Shown in pieces: positions 28,265 to 39,809 of a DNA stretch of 64,000 bases. The notes under the pieces are model-generated. The model did no database searches, was not told where the DNA came from, and saw nothing but the letters and a program-made list of their open reading frames with translations. A program made the translations under genes and the position numbers. This stretch comes from Leucaena leucocephala. Its lineage: Eukaryota > Streptophyta > Magnoliopsida > Fabales > Fabaceae. Position 1 is the stretch's first letter, and each line of letters starts with the position of its first letter. The stretch spans positions 16,413,001 to 16,477,000 of the forward strand of contig CM073558.1 of the NCBI GenBank assembly GCA_037074615.1. The letters are read 5' to 3'.

Positions 28265-30833
28265 ACAACTCACCACGCAACTGAACTTTTAGTTGGAATT
28301 CTCAAAGGTCCACTTTCATTGCGAAAGTAACGCATATTCGTCCTGAAGGTCATGCGTATACTTGGGAACTTCTAACACTCTTACAGATTTGAGTGAAAAC
28401 TAACCTCCAAATGGAACTTTCAGTGGGCATCCAAGAATGTCCACTTCCGTTGTGGAAGTCGTGCATATTCGTCACAACAGTTTCAACATTCAACGTTGAA
28501 TCTAGAATATCCTTCCTGGTTTAAAAATTCGTGCATATCCACCACGAACTAGAGACCGAGTGTTTCAAGCTGTGACTAGGGAACCTTGGGCACAGTCACG
28601 GGCTTGAGAGGAAAGACACCACCAACCTCAACCCTGAGTGACCTCTAAAGAATGCCCCTTTTTTTTTGTTGAGAAATTCTTCAATATGCATCACGTAGGT
28701 TGCCGTGCCTTCTCTAGCTGGCGCTATGGAACTTCTAACGCTCTTACAGATTCGACGGAAATCTCCCCACCCAACTGAACTTTTAGTGGGCATTCTGGAT
28801 TGGCCACTTTCATTGCGAAAGTCACGCCTATTCGTCATGAAAATCGTGCACGTACTTGGGAACTTCTAACACTCTTACATATACGAGGGAAAGCTAACCT
28901 CCAAATGGACCTTTTCAATGGGTGAAACATCCAAGAATGTCCACTTTTGTTGATTAATTCTTCAATATTCACCGCGACTAGCGATGTACCTTCTCTAGCT
29001 GGTACTATGGAACTTCTAACACTCTTACAGATTTGAGGGAAAACTCACCACCCAACCGACCTTTTAGTTGGGATTCTCAAATGTCCACTTTCGTTGCGAA
29101 AGTAACGCACATTCGTCATGAAAGCCATGCATATGCTTGGGAACTTCTAACACTCTTGCAGATTTGAGTGAAACCTCACCACCAAACTGAACATTCAATG
29201 GGCATCCTAGAAAGTCAACTTCCGTTGTGAAAGTCATGCACATTCGTCACAGTAGCTTCAACATTCATTTCTGAATCTAGAATGCCCCGCTTCGTTTCAA
29301 AATCCGTGCACATCCATCATGGACTAGTGACCGCGCGTTTCAAGCCAGAGCTAGGGAACTTTGGGCACAGTTACGGACTTGAGAGAACAGCCACCGCCCA
29401 CTTCACCCAAGAATGCGCGCACTTGCGTTGAGAAATTCATCAGCATTCACCACGACAGGTGATGTACCTTCTCTAGCTCGTACTAGGGAGCTTCTAACAC
29501 TCTTTAAGATTCGAGTGAAAGCTCACCACCTACCTGAACCTTCAGTGGGCACTCTGGAATGCCCACTTGCATATTCGCCATGAAAGTCATTCATATACTT
29601 GGGAACTTCTAACACTCTTACAGATTAGAGGGAAAACTCCCCACCCAACTGAACTTTCAATGGGCACTCTACAATGGCCACTTTCGTTGCGAGTGAGTGA
29701 ATAGTCTTCCTAGCTAGAACTACGGGACTTTGTGCACACTTACAGAAGTGAATGGATAGTCACCACCCATCTGAACATTCCATGAGAATTCCAGAGTTCC
29801 CATTTTTCTTGTGGAATCCATACATACGCATCCTGAGATTGCGCGTCTAGCCTCTGCTGCCGTGCCTTTTGCACCGTTCACAACAGTTTCAACATTCGTT
29901 GCCGAATCTAGACCGGCCTTCTTACCTCCAAAATCCTTGCACATCCATCACGAACTAGTGGCCGAGTGTTTCGAGCAAGAACTAGGGAACTTTGGGCACG
30001 GTTTCTGACTCCAGAGAAAAGTCACCATCCACCTCAACGTCCATCGACCACCCTAGAAGGCACGCTTCTTTTGAGAAATTCATCAATGTCCAGCACGACG
30101 ACTGGTGTACCTTCTCTAGCTGGTACTACGGAACTTCTAACACCCTTACCGATTTGAGGGAAAGCTTACCACCAAGCCGAACTTTCAACGGGCATTCTAG
30201 AATAGCCACTATTGTTGATTCATTCATCAATATTCATCGCGATGAGCTCGTACCATCTCTACCTGTTACTACGGACCTTCTAACACTCTTGCGAATCCGG
30301 GTGAAAACTCACCACCCAGCTGAACGTTAAATGGGCATCCTAGAATGCGTGCTTTCGATGCGGAAGTCATGCATATTTATCGCGTGCGAGTGGTCTAGTC
30401 TTCCTATCTTGTGCTAAGGAACTCCTTGCACACCTACAGATTCAAATGGAAAGTCACCACCCATCTAAACATTAAATAAGAATTTCATAATGCCTCCAGG
30501 ATCTCGAGAGTGCTTCCAGCATCTGCTGGTGCGCATTTTGCAATGTTCAAGAAATGAATATAGAGTCACGAACCATCTCAGCATTCAATGTTGAAACTAG
30601 ATTGTCCTGCTTAGTTTCAAAATCCGCGCATATCCATCACAGACTAGTGACCGAGTCTTTCCAGCTAGAACTAGGGAACTTTGGGCACGGTTACAGACTT
30701 GAGAGAAAAAGTCACCACCCACGTCCACCTCCCAGGAATGCCCACTTCTTAAGAAACCCATCAGCGTTCATCACGACGATTGACGTTTCTAGCTGGTACT
30801 GAGGAACTTCTAACACTCTTACAGATTCAAGGG
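28265..30833. repeat. Satellite unit 12 (2569 bp)
   Basis: It combines C1070 with G1179, T2338 and C2393. T2338 is otherwise found only in units 15-21, so this unit shares sequence with the right-hand array despite lying among left-hand types. Confidence 0.95.
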
Positions 30834-33402
30834 ACAACTCACCACGCAACTGAACTTTTAGTTGGAATTCTCAAAGGTCCACTTTCATTGCGAAAGTAAC
30901 GCATATTCGTCCTGAAGGTCATGCGTATACTTGGGAACTTCTAACACTCTTACAGATTTGAGTGAAAACTAACCTCCAAATGGAACTTTCAGTGGGCATC
31001 CAAGAATGTCCACTTCCGTTGTGGAAGTCGTGCATATTCGTCACAACAGTTTCAACATTCAACGTTGAATCTAGAATATCCTTCCTGGTTTAAAAATTCG
31101 TGCATATCCACCACGAACTAGAGACCGAGTGTTTCAAGCTGTGACTAGGGAACCTTGGGCACAGTCACGGGCTTGAGAGGAAAGACACCACCAACCTCAA
31201 CCCTGAGTGACCTCTAAAGAATGCCCCTTTTTTTTTGTTGAGAAATTCTTCAATATGCATCACGTAGGTTGCCGTGCCTTCTCTAGCTGGCGCTATGGAA
31301 CTTCTAACGCTCTTACAGATTCGACGGAAATCTCCCCACCCAACTGAACTTTTAGTGGGCATTCTGGATTGGCCACTTTCATTGCGAAAGTCACGCCTAT
31401 TCGTCATGAAAATCGTGCACGTACTTGGGAACTTCTAACACTCTTACATATACGAGGGAAAGCTAACCTCCAAATGGACCTTTTCAATGGGTGAAACATC
31501 CAAGAATGTCCACTTTTGTTGATTAATTCTTCAATATTCACCGCGACTAGCGATGTACCTTCTCTAGCTGGTACTATGGAACTTCTAACACTCTTACAGA
31601 TTTGAGGGAAAACTCACCACCCAACCGACCTTTTAGTTGGGATTCTCAAATGTCCACTTTCGTTGCGAAAGTAACGCACATTCGTCATGAAAGCCATGCA
31701 TATGCTTGGGAACTTCTAACACTCTTGCAGATTTGAGTGAAACCTCACCACCAAACTGAACATTCAATGGGCATCCTAGAAAGTCAACTTCCGTTGTGAA
31801 AGTCATGCACATTCGTCACAGTAGCTTCAACATTCATTTCTGAATCTAGAATGCCCCGCTTCGTTTCAAAATCCGTGCACATCCATCATGGACTAGTGAC
31901 CGCGCGTTTCAAGCCAGAGCTAGGGAACTTTGGGCACAGTTACGGACTTGAGAGAACAGCCACCGCCCACTTCACCCAAGAATGCGCGCACTTGCGTTGA
32001 GAAATTCATCAGCATTCACCACGACAGGTGATGTACCTTCTCTAGCTCGTACTAGGGAGCTTCTAACACTCTTTAAGATTCGAGTGAAAGCTCACCACCT
32101 ACCTGAACCTTCAGTGGGCACTCTGGAATGCCCACTTGCATATTCGCCATGAAAGTCATTCATATACTTGGGAACTTCTAACACTCTTACAGATTAGAGG
32201 GAAAACTCCCCACCCAACTGAACTTTCAATGGGCACTCTACAATGGCCACTTTCGTTGCGAGTGAGTGAATAGTCTTCCTAGCTAGAACTACGGGACTTT
32301 GTGCACACTTACAGAAGTGAATGGATAGTCACCACCCATCTGAACATTCCATGAGAATTCCAGAGTTCCCATTTTTCTTGTGGAATCCATACATACGCAT
32401 CCTGAGATTGCGCGTCTAGCCTCTGCTGCCGTGCCTTTTGCACCGTTCACAACAGTTTCAACATTCGTTGCCGAATCTAGACCGGCCTTCTTACCTCCAA
32501 AATCCTTGCACATCCATCACGAACTAGTGGCCGAGTGTTTCGAGCAAGAACTAGGGAACTTTGGGCACGGTTTCTGACTCCAGAGAAAAGTCACCATCCA
32601 CCTCAACGTCCATCGACCACCCTAGAAGGCACGCTTCTTTTGAGAAATTCATCAATGTCCAGCACGACGACTGGTGTACCTTCTCTAGCTGGTACTACGG
32701 AACTTCTAACACCCTTACCGATTTGAGGGAAAGCTTACCACCAAGCCGAACTTTCAACGGGCATTCTAGAATAGCCACTATTGTTGATTCATTCATCAAT
32801 ATTCATCGCGATGAGCTCGTACCATCTCTACCTGTTACTACGGACCTTCTAACACTCTTGCGAATCCGGGTGAAAACTCACCACCCAGCTGAACGTTAAA
32901 TGGGCATCCTAGAATGCGTGCTTTCGATGCGGAAGTCATGCATATTTATCGCGTGCGAGTGGTCTAGTCTTCCTATCTTGTGCTAAGGAACTCCTTGCAC
33001 ACCTACAGATTCAAATGGAAAGTCACCACCCATCTAAACATTAAATAAGAATTTCATAATGCCTCCAGGATCTCGAGAGTGCTTCCAGCATCTGCTGGTG
33101 CGCATTTTGCAATGTTCAAGAAATGAATATAGAGTCACGAACCATCTCAGCATTCAATGTTGAAACTAGAATGTCCTGCTTAGTTTCAAAATCCGCGCAT
33201 ATCCATCACAGACTAGTGACCGAGTCTTTCCAGCTAGAACTAGGGAACTTTGGGCACGGTTACAGACTTGAGAGAAAAAGTCACCACCCACGTCCACCTC
33301 CCAGGAATGCCCACTTCTTAAGAAACCCATCAGCGTTCATCACGACGATTGACGTTTCTAGCTGGTACTGAGGAACTTCTAACACTCTTACAGATTCAAG
33401 GG
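30834..33402. repeat. Satellite unit 13 (2569 bp)
   Basis: C1070, G1179, A2338, C2393; T9-G-TT tract. It is the last unit with C1070. Confidence 0.95.
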
Positions 33403-35971
33403 ACAACTCACCACGCAACTGAACTTTTAGTTGGAATTCTCAAAGGTCCACTTTCATTGCGAAAGTAACGCATATTCGTCCTGAAGGTCATGCGTATACT
33501 TGGGAACTTCTAACACTCTTACAGATTTGAGTGAAAACTAACCTCCAAATGGAACTTTCAGTGGGCATCCAAGAATGTCCACTTCCGTTGTGGAAGTCGT
33601 GCATATTCGTCACAACAGTTTCAACATTCAACGTTGAATCTAGAATATCCTTCCTGGTTTAAAAATTCGTGCATATCCACCACGAACTAGAGACCGAGTG
33701 TTTCAAGCTGTGACTAGGGAACCTTGGGCACAGTCACGGGCTTGAGAGGAAAGACACCACCAACCTCAACCCTGAGTGACCTCTAAAGAATGCCCCTTTT
33801 TTTTTTTTGAGAAATTCTTCAATATGCATCACGTAGGTTGCCGTGCCTTCTCTAGCTGGCGCTATGGAACTTCTAACGCTCTTACAGATTCGACAGAAAT
33901 CTCCCCACCCAACTGAACTTTTAGTGGGCATTCTGGATTGGCCACTTTCATTGCGAAAGTCACGCCTATTCGTCATGAAAATCGTGCACGTACTTGGGAA
34001 CTTCTAACACTCTTACATATACGAGGGAAAGCTAACCTCCAAATGGACCTTTTCAATGGGTGAAACATCCAAGAATGTCCACTTTTGTTGATTAATTCTT
34101 CAATATTCACCGCGACTAGCGATGTACCTTCTCTAGCTGGTACTATGGAACTTCTAACACTCTTACAGATTTGAGGGAAAACTCACCACCCAACCGACCT
34201 TTTAGTTGGGATTCTCAAATGTCCACTTTCGTTGCGAAAGTAACGCACATTCGTCATGAAAGCCATGCATATGCTTGGGAACTTCTAACACTCTTGCAGA
34301 TTTGAGTGAAACCTCACCACCAAACTGAACATTCAATGGGCATCCTAGAAAGTCAACTTCCGTTGTGAAAGTCATGCACATTCGTCACAGTAGCTTCAAC
34401 ATTCATTTCTGAATCTAGAATGCCCCGCTTCGTTTCAAAATCCGTGCACATCCATCATGGACTAGTGACCGTGCGTTTCAAGCCAGAGCTAGGGAACTTT
34501 GGGCACAGTTACGGACTTGAGAGAACAGCCACCGCCCACTTCACCCAAGAATGCGCGCACTTGCGTTGAGAAATTCATCAGCATTCACCACGACAGGTGA
34601 TGTACCTTCTCTAGCTCGTACTAGGGAGCTTCTAACACTCTTTAAGATTCGAGTGAAAGCTCACCACCTACCTGAACCTTCAGTGGGCACTCTGGAATGC
34701 CCACTTGCATATTCGCCATGAAAGTCATTCATATACTTGGGAACTTCTAACACTCTTACAGATTAGAGGGAAAACTCCCCACCCAACTGAACTTTCAATG
34801 GGCACTCTACAATGGCCACTTTCGTTGCGAGTGAGTGAATAGTCTTCCTAGCTAGAACTACGGGACTTTGTGCACACTTACAGAAGTGAATGGATAGTCA
34901 CCACCCATCTGAACATTCCATGAGAATTCCAGAGTTCCCATTTTTCTTGTGGAATCCATACATACGCATCCTGAGATTGCGCGTCTAGCCTCTGCTGCCG
35001 TGCCTTTTGCACCGTTCACAACAGTTTCAACATTCGTTGCCGAATCTAGACCGGCCTTCTTACCTCCAAAATCCTTGCACATCCATCACGAACTAGTGGC
35101 CGAGTGTTTCGAGCAAGAACTAGGGAACTTTGGGCACGGTTTCTGACTCCAGAGAAAAGTCACCATCCACCTCAACGTCCATCGACCACCCTAGAAGGCA
35201 CGCTTCTTTTGAGAAATTCATCAATGTCCAGCACGACGACTGGTGTACCTTCTCTAGCTGGTACTACGGAACTTCTAACACCCTTACCGATTTGAGGGAA
35301 AGCTTACCACCAAGCCGAACTTTCAACGGGCATTCTAGAATAGCCACTATTGTTGATTCATTCATCAATATTCATCGCGATGAGCTCGTACCATCTCTAC
35401 CTGTTACTACGGACCTTCTAACACTCTTGCGAATCCGGGTGAAAACTCACCACCCAGCTGAACGTTAAATGGGCATCCTAGAATGCGTGCTTTCGATGCG
35501 GAAGTCATGCATATTTATCGCGTGCGAGTGGTCTAGTCTTCCTATCTTGTGCTAAGGAACTCCTTGCACACCTACAGATTCAAATGGAAAGTCACCACCC
35601 ATCTAAACATTAAATAAGAATTTCATAATGCCTCCAGGATCTCGAGAGTGCTTCCAGCATCTGCTGGTGCGCATTTTGCAATGTTCAAGAAATGAATATA
35701 GAGTCACGAACCATCTCAGCATTCAATGTTGAAACTAGAATGTCCTGCTTAGTTTCAAAATCCGCGCATATCCATCACAGACTAGTGACCGAGTCTTTCC
35801 AGCTAGAACTAGGGAACTTTGGGCACGGTTACAGACTTGAGAGAAAAAGTCACCACCCACGTCCACCTCCCAGGAATGCCCACTTCTTAAGAAACCCATC
35901 AGCGTTCATCACGACGATTGACGTTTCTAGCTGGTACTGAGGAACTTCTAACACTCTTACAGATTCAAGGG
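33403..35971. repeat. Satellite unit 14 (2569 bp)
   Basis: T1070, G1179, A2338, C2393; pure T12 tract; private A at 33895. Confidence 0.95.
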
Positions 35972-36566
35972 ACAACTCACCACGCAACTGAACTTTTAGT
36001 TGGAATTCTCAAAGGTCCACTTTCATTGCGAAAGTAACGCATATTCGTCCTGAAGGTCATGCGTATACTTGGGAACTTCTAACACTCTTACAGATTTGAG
36101 TGAAAACTAACCTCCAAATGGAACTTTCAGTGGGCATCCAAGAATGTCCACTTCCGTTGTGGAAGTCGTGCATATTCGTCACAACAGTTTCAACATTCAA
36201 CGTTGAATCTAGAATATCCTTCCTGGTTTAAAAATTCGTGCATATCCACCACGAACTAGAGACCGAGTGTTTCAAGCTGTGACTAGGGAACCTTGGGCAC
36301 AGTCACGGGCTTGAGAGGAAAGACACCACCAACCTCAACCCTGAGTGACCTCTAAAGAATGCCCCTTTTTTTTTGTAGAGAAATTCTTCAATATGCATCA
36401 CGTAGGTTGCCGTGCCTTCTCTAGCTGGCGCTATGGAACTTCTAACGCTCTTACAGATTCGACGGAAATCTCCCCACCCAACTGAACTTTTAGTGGGCAT
36501 TCTGGATTGGCCACTTTCATTGCGAAAGTCACGCCTATTCGTCATGAAAATCGTGCACGTACTTGG
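35972..36566. repeat. Satellite unit 15, left part (bases 1-595)
   Basis: The unit is cut by the copia element after base 595. The T tract reads T9-G-TA, with a private A at 36377. The last five bases, CTTGG, are the target-site copy. Confidence 0.95.
36562..36566. other. Target-site duplication, left copy
   Basis: CTTGG directly before the 5' LTR. It matches 46295-46299 after the 3' LTR. Five bases is the normal size for copia integrase. Confidence 0.96.
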
Positions 36567-36894
36567 TGTTGGAAATCGTGCCCTAGGGGCCAATCATTGT
36601 CTTATGAACATTATTGATTTATGAATTTATTAATTGAGTTATCATATTATTTGCATGTTTACTATGATGACCATCCTTGGATAATTCATGATATTATCCT
36701 AAATGTCCCTGGTCGATCATCTATGTGGGAGCACAGATGAAATAAGACCAGTATGACTTTGAAGATGTATAGAGATATAAATCAAAGTCATAAGCACATG
36801 TAAGAGTACAGGGTGTTGGACCGACCCGCTATGAGAGAACTGCATGGGTAACGTCATAAGCTTCTCTCATATACAAACCATGTCAATATGCCCT

Positions 36895-37032
36895 TTGACC
36901 TGAGATCATCATGGATTCCTACATGACAAAACGCTCAGCTTTGACCTAGTCAAAAGTCACTTTTGACCGAGTGATCATAAAGACTATGTTCGGGCTTAGT
37001 GGTTTTTCATGCGGAGGAATGTGAATGGTCAA
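36895..37032 (+). promoter_or_regulatory. Cluster of W-box-like TTGAC cores in U3 of the 5' LTR
   Basis: TTGACC occurs at 36895, 36941 and 36963 on the plus strand. The minus strand carries TTGACT or TTGACC (read as GTCAA) at 36949 and 37027. TTGAC is the core bound by WRKY factors. Five within 140 bp, 220-360 bp upstream of the TATA box, suggests stress- or defence-responsive control. This is inference from motif density only. Confidence 0.45.
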
Positions 37033-37252
37033 GATGGAATTTGTCCCTCACATTCGTGGAGAGATATTACTGGGCCCCTCGATGAGTGAGTCTGAGAAAT
37101 GTATGGCCATACTGTAATGGAAAGGTAGTTCCATTTCTATAGTCAGACTACTCAGGGATCGAGAAAGTAACGGTCGGGAATAGGAGGATGACATTATCCA
37201 TGCCTCATCCATTACCAAAATATCGCGTGACAGAAGGGACATGATATGGTTG

Positions 37253-37260
37253 TATAAAAG
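37253..37260 (+). promoter_or_regulatory. TATA box of the 5' LTR
   Basis: TATAAAAG, the best TATA match in the LTR. It sets the likely start of transcription near 37285 and so the U3/R boundary. Confidence 0.7.
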
Positions 37261-37471
37261 GTTACATCGTTTATCGATCCTCATATGATTTGGGTAGTTG
37301 TTATGTCTTGCTAGAGACCGCTTGCGACTTGTGGGCTAGTATAGCAAATGGCCCACTGCCAACTTCATATGGGCCTACAGGGTCGCACACAAAATAGCCC
37401 AACACGAGCTATGATGTCCAGATTCATTGAATCTAAGACATGTCCAGATTCAATGAAAGATCCAGGTGAAT

Positions 37472-37553
37472 GTATATATATATTTATTTATATTTATATT
37501 CGTATATATATAAATTCGTATATATATATATATTATATATATGAGATATATGA
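37472..37553. repeat. AT-rich microsatellite in the 5' LTR
   Basis: About 80 bp of TA runs broken by ATTC and GAG, directly upstream of the 91-bp repeats. Confidence 0.85.
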
Positions 37554-37897
37554 GATTTAATTTATAAGGATAAATTAAATCCCTATCATGTTTGAATTCG
37601 AAATTCAAATTGATAGGATATCTCATATAAGAGATATTTATAAGATTTAATTTATAAGGATAAATTAAATCCCTATCACGTTTGAAATTCGAAATTCAAA
37701 TTGATAGGATATCTCATATAAGAGATATTTATAAGATTTAATTTATAAGGATAAATTAAATCTCTATCACGTTTGAAATTCGAAATTCAAATTGATAGGA
37801 TATCTCATATAAGAGATATTTATAAGATTTAATTTATAAGGATAAATTAAATCTCTATCACGTTTGAAATTCGAAATTTAAATTGATAGGATATCTC
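37554..37897. repeat. Four tandem 91-bp repeats of nested palindromes, 5' LTR
   Basis: Copies start at 37554, 37644, 37735 and 37826 (periods 90, 91, 91; the last copy is partial). Each holds a perfect inverted repeat, GATTTAATTTAT and ATAAATTAAATC around AAGG. Each also holds a CCTATCA/TGATAGG pair (CTCTATC in copies 3 and 4) around a TTTGAA/TTCAAA core. Copies 1-3 add an ATATCTC/GAGATAT pair. They lie downstream of the TATA box, so they would be in the RNA leader and tail and could fold. Confidence 0.9.
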
Positions 37898-37913
37898 AAA
37901 TTTGATTTATGGG

Positions 37914-37919
37914 AATAAA
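37914..37919 (+). terminator. Candidate poly(A) signal, 5' LTR
   Basis: AATAAA inside an inverted repeat (TTTGATTTAT...ATAAATCAAA), about 650 bp past the TATA box. Plant poly(A) signals are loose, so this is only a candidate. Confidence 0.4.
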
Positions 37920-38317
37920 TCAAATATAACTCAGTCTCATCTTTATTTAAAGTTAAATAAATAAGTAATTAAATCTGTGGGACGGATTTAATATTATTTT
38001 ATTTAATTAGTTTCTTATAAAATTATACAATATATGATATTGTATCAATTCGGAATTAATATAAGATTAACTCCAAAATCCAATTAGGTCAGGTGGAAAA
38101 ACGCATAGCATCCTCTATATCTGATTGGAGGAGCTACGTTTGAAAATAACATAGAACACAAAAGGCCGAACGGAATCTGCAAAAGGTTTGCAGACAAGAA
38201 ACTCCCGAAATAGAGACGGAGACTTGTGAAAGCCTTGGAGGGACAGGAGACGCTAGCACGTCGTTCGTGGTTGGAACGCTGTTCGTGTGGATACCAGTAG
38301 AGGAAGCCGACCTGAGG

Positions 38318-38461
38318 CGTCGACTTCTTGTGATCGGAAAGAGACCACCGTCCGCGGAGAGAATCTGTGAAGGTCGCTGAGGAACACTCCGTCGATTTCT
38401 TGCGATCAGAAAGAGATCACCACCCACGTAGAGAAGCTGTGAAATTCGCTGAGCAACACTA
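38318..38461. repeat. Imperfect 72-bp tandem duplication near the 5' LTR end
   Basis: Two copies, 38318-38389 and 38390-38461, both start CGTCGA(C/T)TTCTTG and contain GATC(G/A)(G/A)AAAGAGA. They lie in U5, 100 bp before the primer site. Confidence 0.8.
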
Positions 38462-38568
38462 AGGGTAAGGATTCTTTCCACTTGACTTAAACACATACGG
38501 CAGATCCTGGCAAGGAATGGAAAATTTATAAAGTTTATTTCCGCTGCGTGTCTTCCAATTCCTTACAG

Positions 38569-38580
38569 TGGTATCAGAGC
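38569..38580 (+). other. Primer binding site (initiator tRNA-Met)
   Basis: TGGTATCAGAGC, one base after the 5' LTR. It is complementary to the 3' end of plant initiator tRNA-Met, the standard minus-strand primer of plant copia elements. Confidence 0.95.
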
Positions 38581-38777
38581 CATGCCGTTTTGTGTTTAAG
38601 TTAGGCTTGATTTGTGATTTATATGATATATGTTATTAGTAGCCGATCATATAATAAGCGTTGTATGTGTGACATATATGGAATCCTTGTTGTGTATGAC
38701 ATAAAAGGAATCTAAAAGGAAATTGAAATCGGTGGTGATGCTTTTTGATTTGATCAATCCGCATAGATGGGGTCTAA

Positions 38778-38840
38778 GAAAACCGAATTCGAATTTGTGA
38801 TTATTTGTGAAAACCGAATTCAGATTCGTGATTATTTATG
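38778..38840. repeat. 31-bp imperfect tandem duplication in the leader
   Basis: GAAAACCGAATTC begins at 38778 and again at 38809, each followed by a TGATTATTT(A/G)TG end. Confidence 0.75.
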
Positions 38841-38868
38841 AAACAAAAAACAAAAAAAAATTTCTTCC

Positions 38869-38938
38869 GGGGCGCTGCCCCAGAGACCCCGCCCGCTAAC
38901 CGGCTAGCGGGACAGCCGCCCGCTAACCGGCTAGCGGG
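38869..38938 (+). other. GC-rich hairpin cluster in the leader
   Basis: There are three perfect stems in 70 bp: GGGGC/GCCCC around GCT (38869-38881), and CCCGCTA/TAGCGGG around ACCGGC twice, at 38892-38911 and 38919-38938 with a period of 27 bp. They stand out in an AT-rich leader and are good candidates for packaging or dimer-linkage structure. Confidence 0.7.
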
Positions 38939-39809
38939 ACCGCCGTAGCTACCTGTTCGTAGCGCAACATAACCGTAACATATGTTACTTTGTAAATTTT
39001 TTTTTGCCCTTCGATTAGATCTGAATATTGATTCTTGAATGTTTGGGTATGGTGAACAATATGGCTCTAGATTGCAAGTGTTGTAATTTTTAAAAATACG
39101 GCCTGCGTGTCGTGCCTTCCTCTATATACTCTCAATGTACCTTCTCCTCTCATCTCACTCCCCTCGAATGTTAAAAGAGGTTTCTATATGTAATTTCTCT
39201 TTTCTTACTAGAGAGCTCCTCTCATTGGCTTGAGGGGACTTAGGATAGGTGAGCCATATTGTATCACGTTTGAATTATGCATCTTATGATTATATCAGCA
39301 CATGCATATTACTTGTATGAGATACGAACTGAGAAACATGCGTTTTATAAACCAGATAGTTAAATTAGGCCCTCTAAAAGAAATCTTAAGTCATAATGCC
39401 GTCAATTTATGAACACTTGTCAAAACCTCGATCGCTCAATTGTTGACTCCACCAAAGTGGGTGCTTTTGAGTTATCTTGGGGAGATAAGCAAAGAGTAAT
39501 GGTGCTACTCTCATAGGTTCATTATTGTTTGACTTAATTGAGATTAACAAAACGGTTTTGGATCTCAAGGCATTAGATGGGATTAGAACATGCCAGATCA
39601 TATGATGATAGGATCCCATGAATATCTAAGAGTTACATTTGATGTAATTGGTAAAGGTGTTACCTACCTAAATAACTTAATTTAAGTGTCCTGCCAAAGC
39701 GGACTTAAGTTTGAGCCAAATATGGATCTTAGCCCACTAACTATTGCATTGAGGGTTGTTTATTTAGTGGGAGATTACTAATTACATTGCATATTTTAAT
39801 TGTAGAATC

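Larger units (their letters stand above)
1..36566. repeat. Higher-order satellite array, left part (units 1-14 and start of unit 15)
   Basis: Fourteen complete head-to-tail units and the first 595 bp of a fifteenth. Unit starts, marked by ACAACTCACCACGC, fall at 1, 2570, 5139, 7710, 10280, 12850, 15420, 17989, 20558, 23127, 25696, 28265, 30834, 33403 and 35972. The period is 2569 bp except in units 3-6 (2571, 2570, 2570, 2570), where a T tract is longer. Units differ by only a few substitutions each. The window happens to begin at this phase, so the unit start is arbitrary. No gene or other transposon interrupts it. Such near-identity is the mark of recent unequal exchange or conversion. I do not recognise the satellite family. 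Confidence 0.97.
36567..38567 (+). repeat. 5' LTR (2001 bp)
   Basis: It begins TGTTGGAAATCG and ends TTCCTTACA. It supplies the promoter for the genomic RNA. U3 is about 720 bp, with W-box cores and a TATA box at 37253. The transcribed part holds an AT-rich tract, four 91-bp repeats, a poly(A) signal candidate and a 72-bp tandem duplication. Two kilobases is long for a copia LTR. Small ORFs inside it on either strand match nothing I recognise. Confidence 0.97.
38568..39809 (+). other. Untranslated leader between 5' LTR and gag (1242 bp)
   Basis: No long ORF. It holds the primer site, a 31-bp tandem duplication (38778-38840), an A-rich run (38841-38860) and GC-rich hairpins (38869-38938). The last 500 bp is AT-rich. 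The leader of LTR elements normally carries packaging and dimerisation signals. A possible intron, with donor GTGAGC at 39249 and acceptor AATTGTAG ending at 39805, would bring gag next to the 5' leader; this is unproven. Confidence 0.8.

Noticed and set aside
1..36566. CRISPR-like array
   Set aside because: The repeats are kilobase units with no short identical repeat and unique spacers, and the context is a plant genome.
38134..38496. Minus-strand 120-codon ORF in the LTR, repeated at 45861-46223
   Set aside because: It covers the 72-bp tandem duplication in U5 and matches no family I know. It is likely chance antisense reading.
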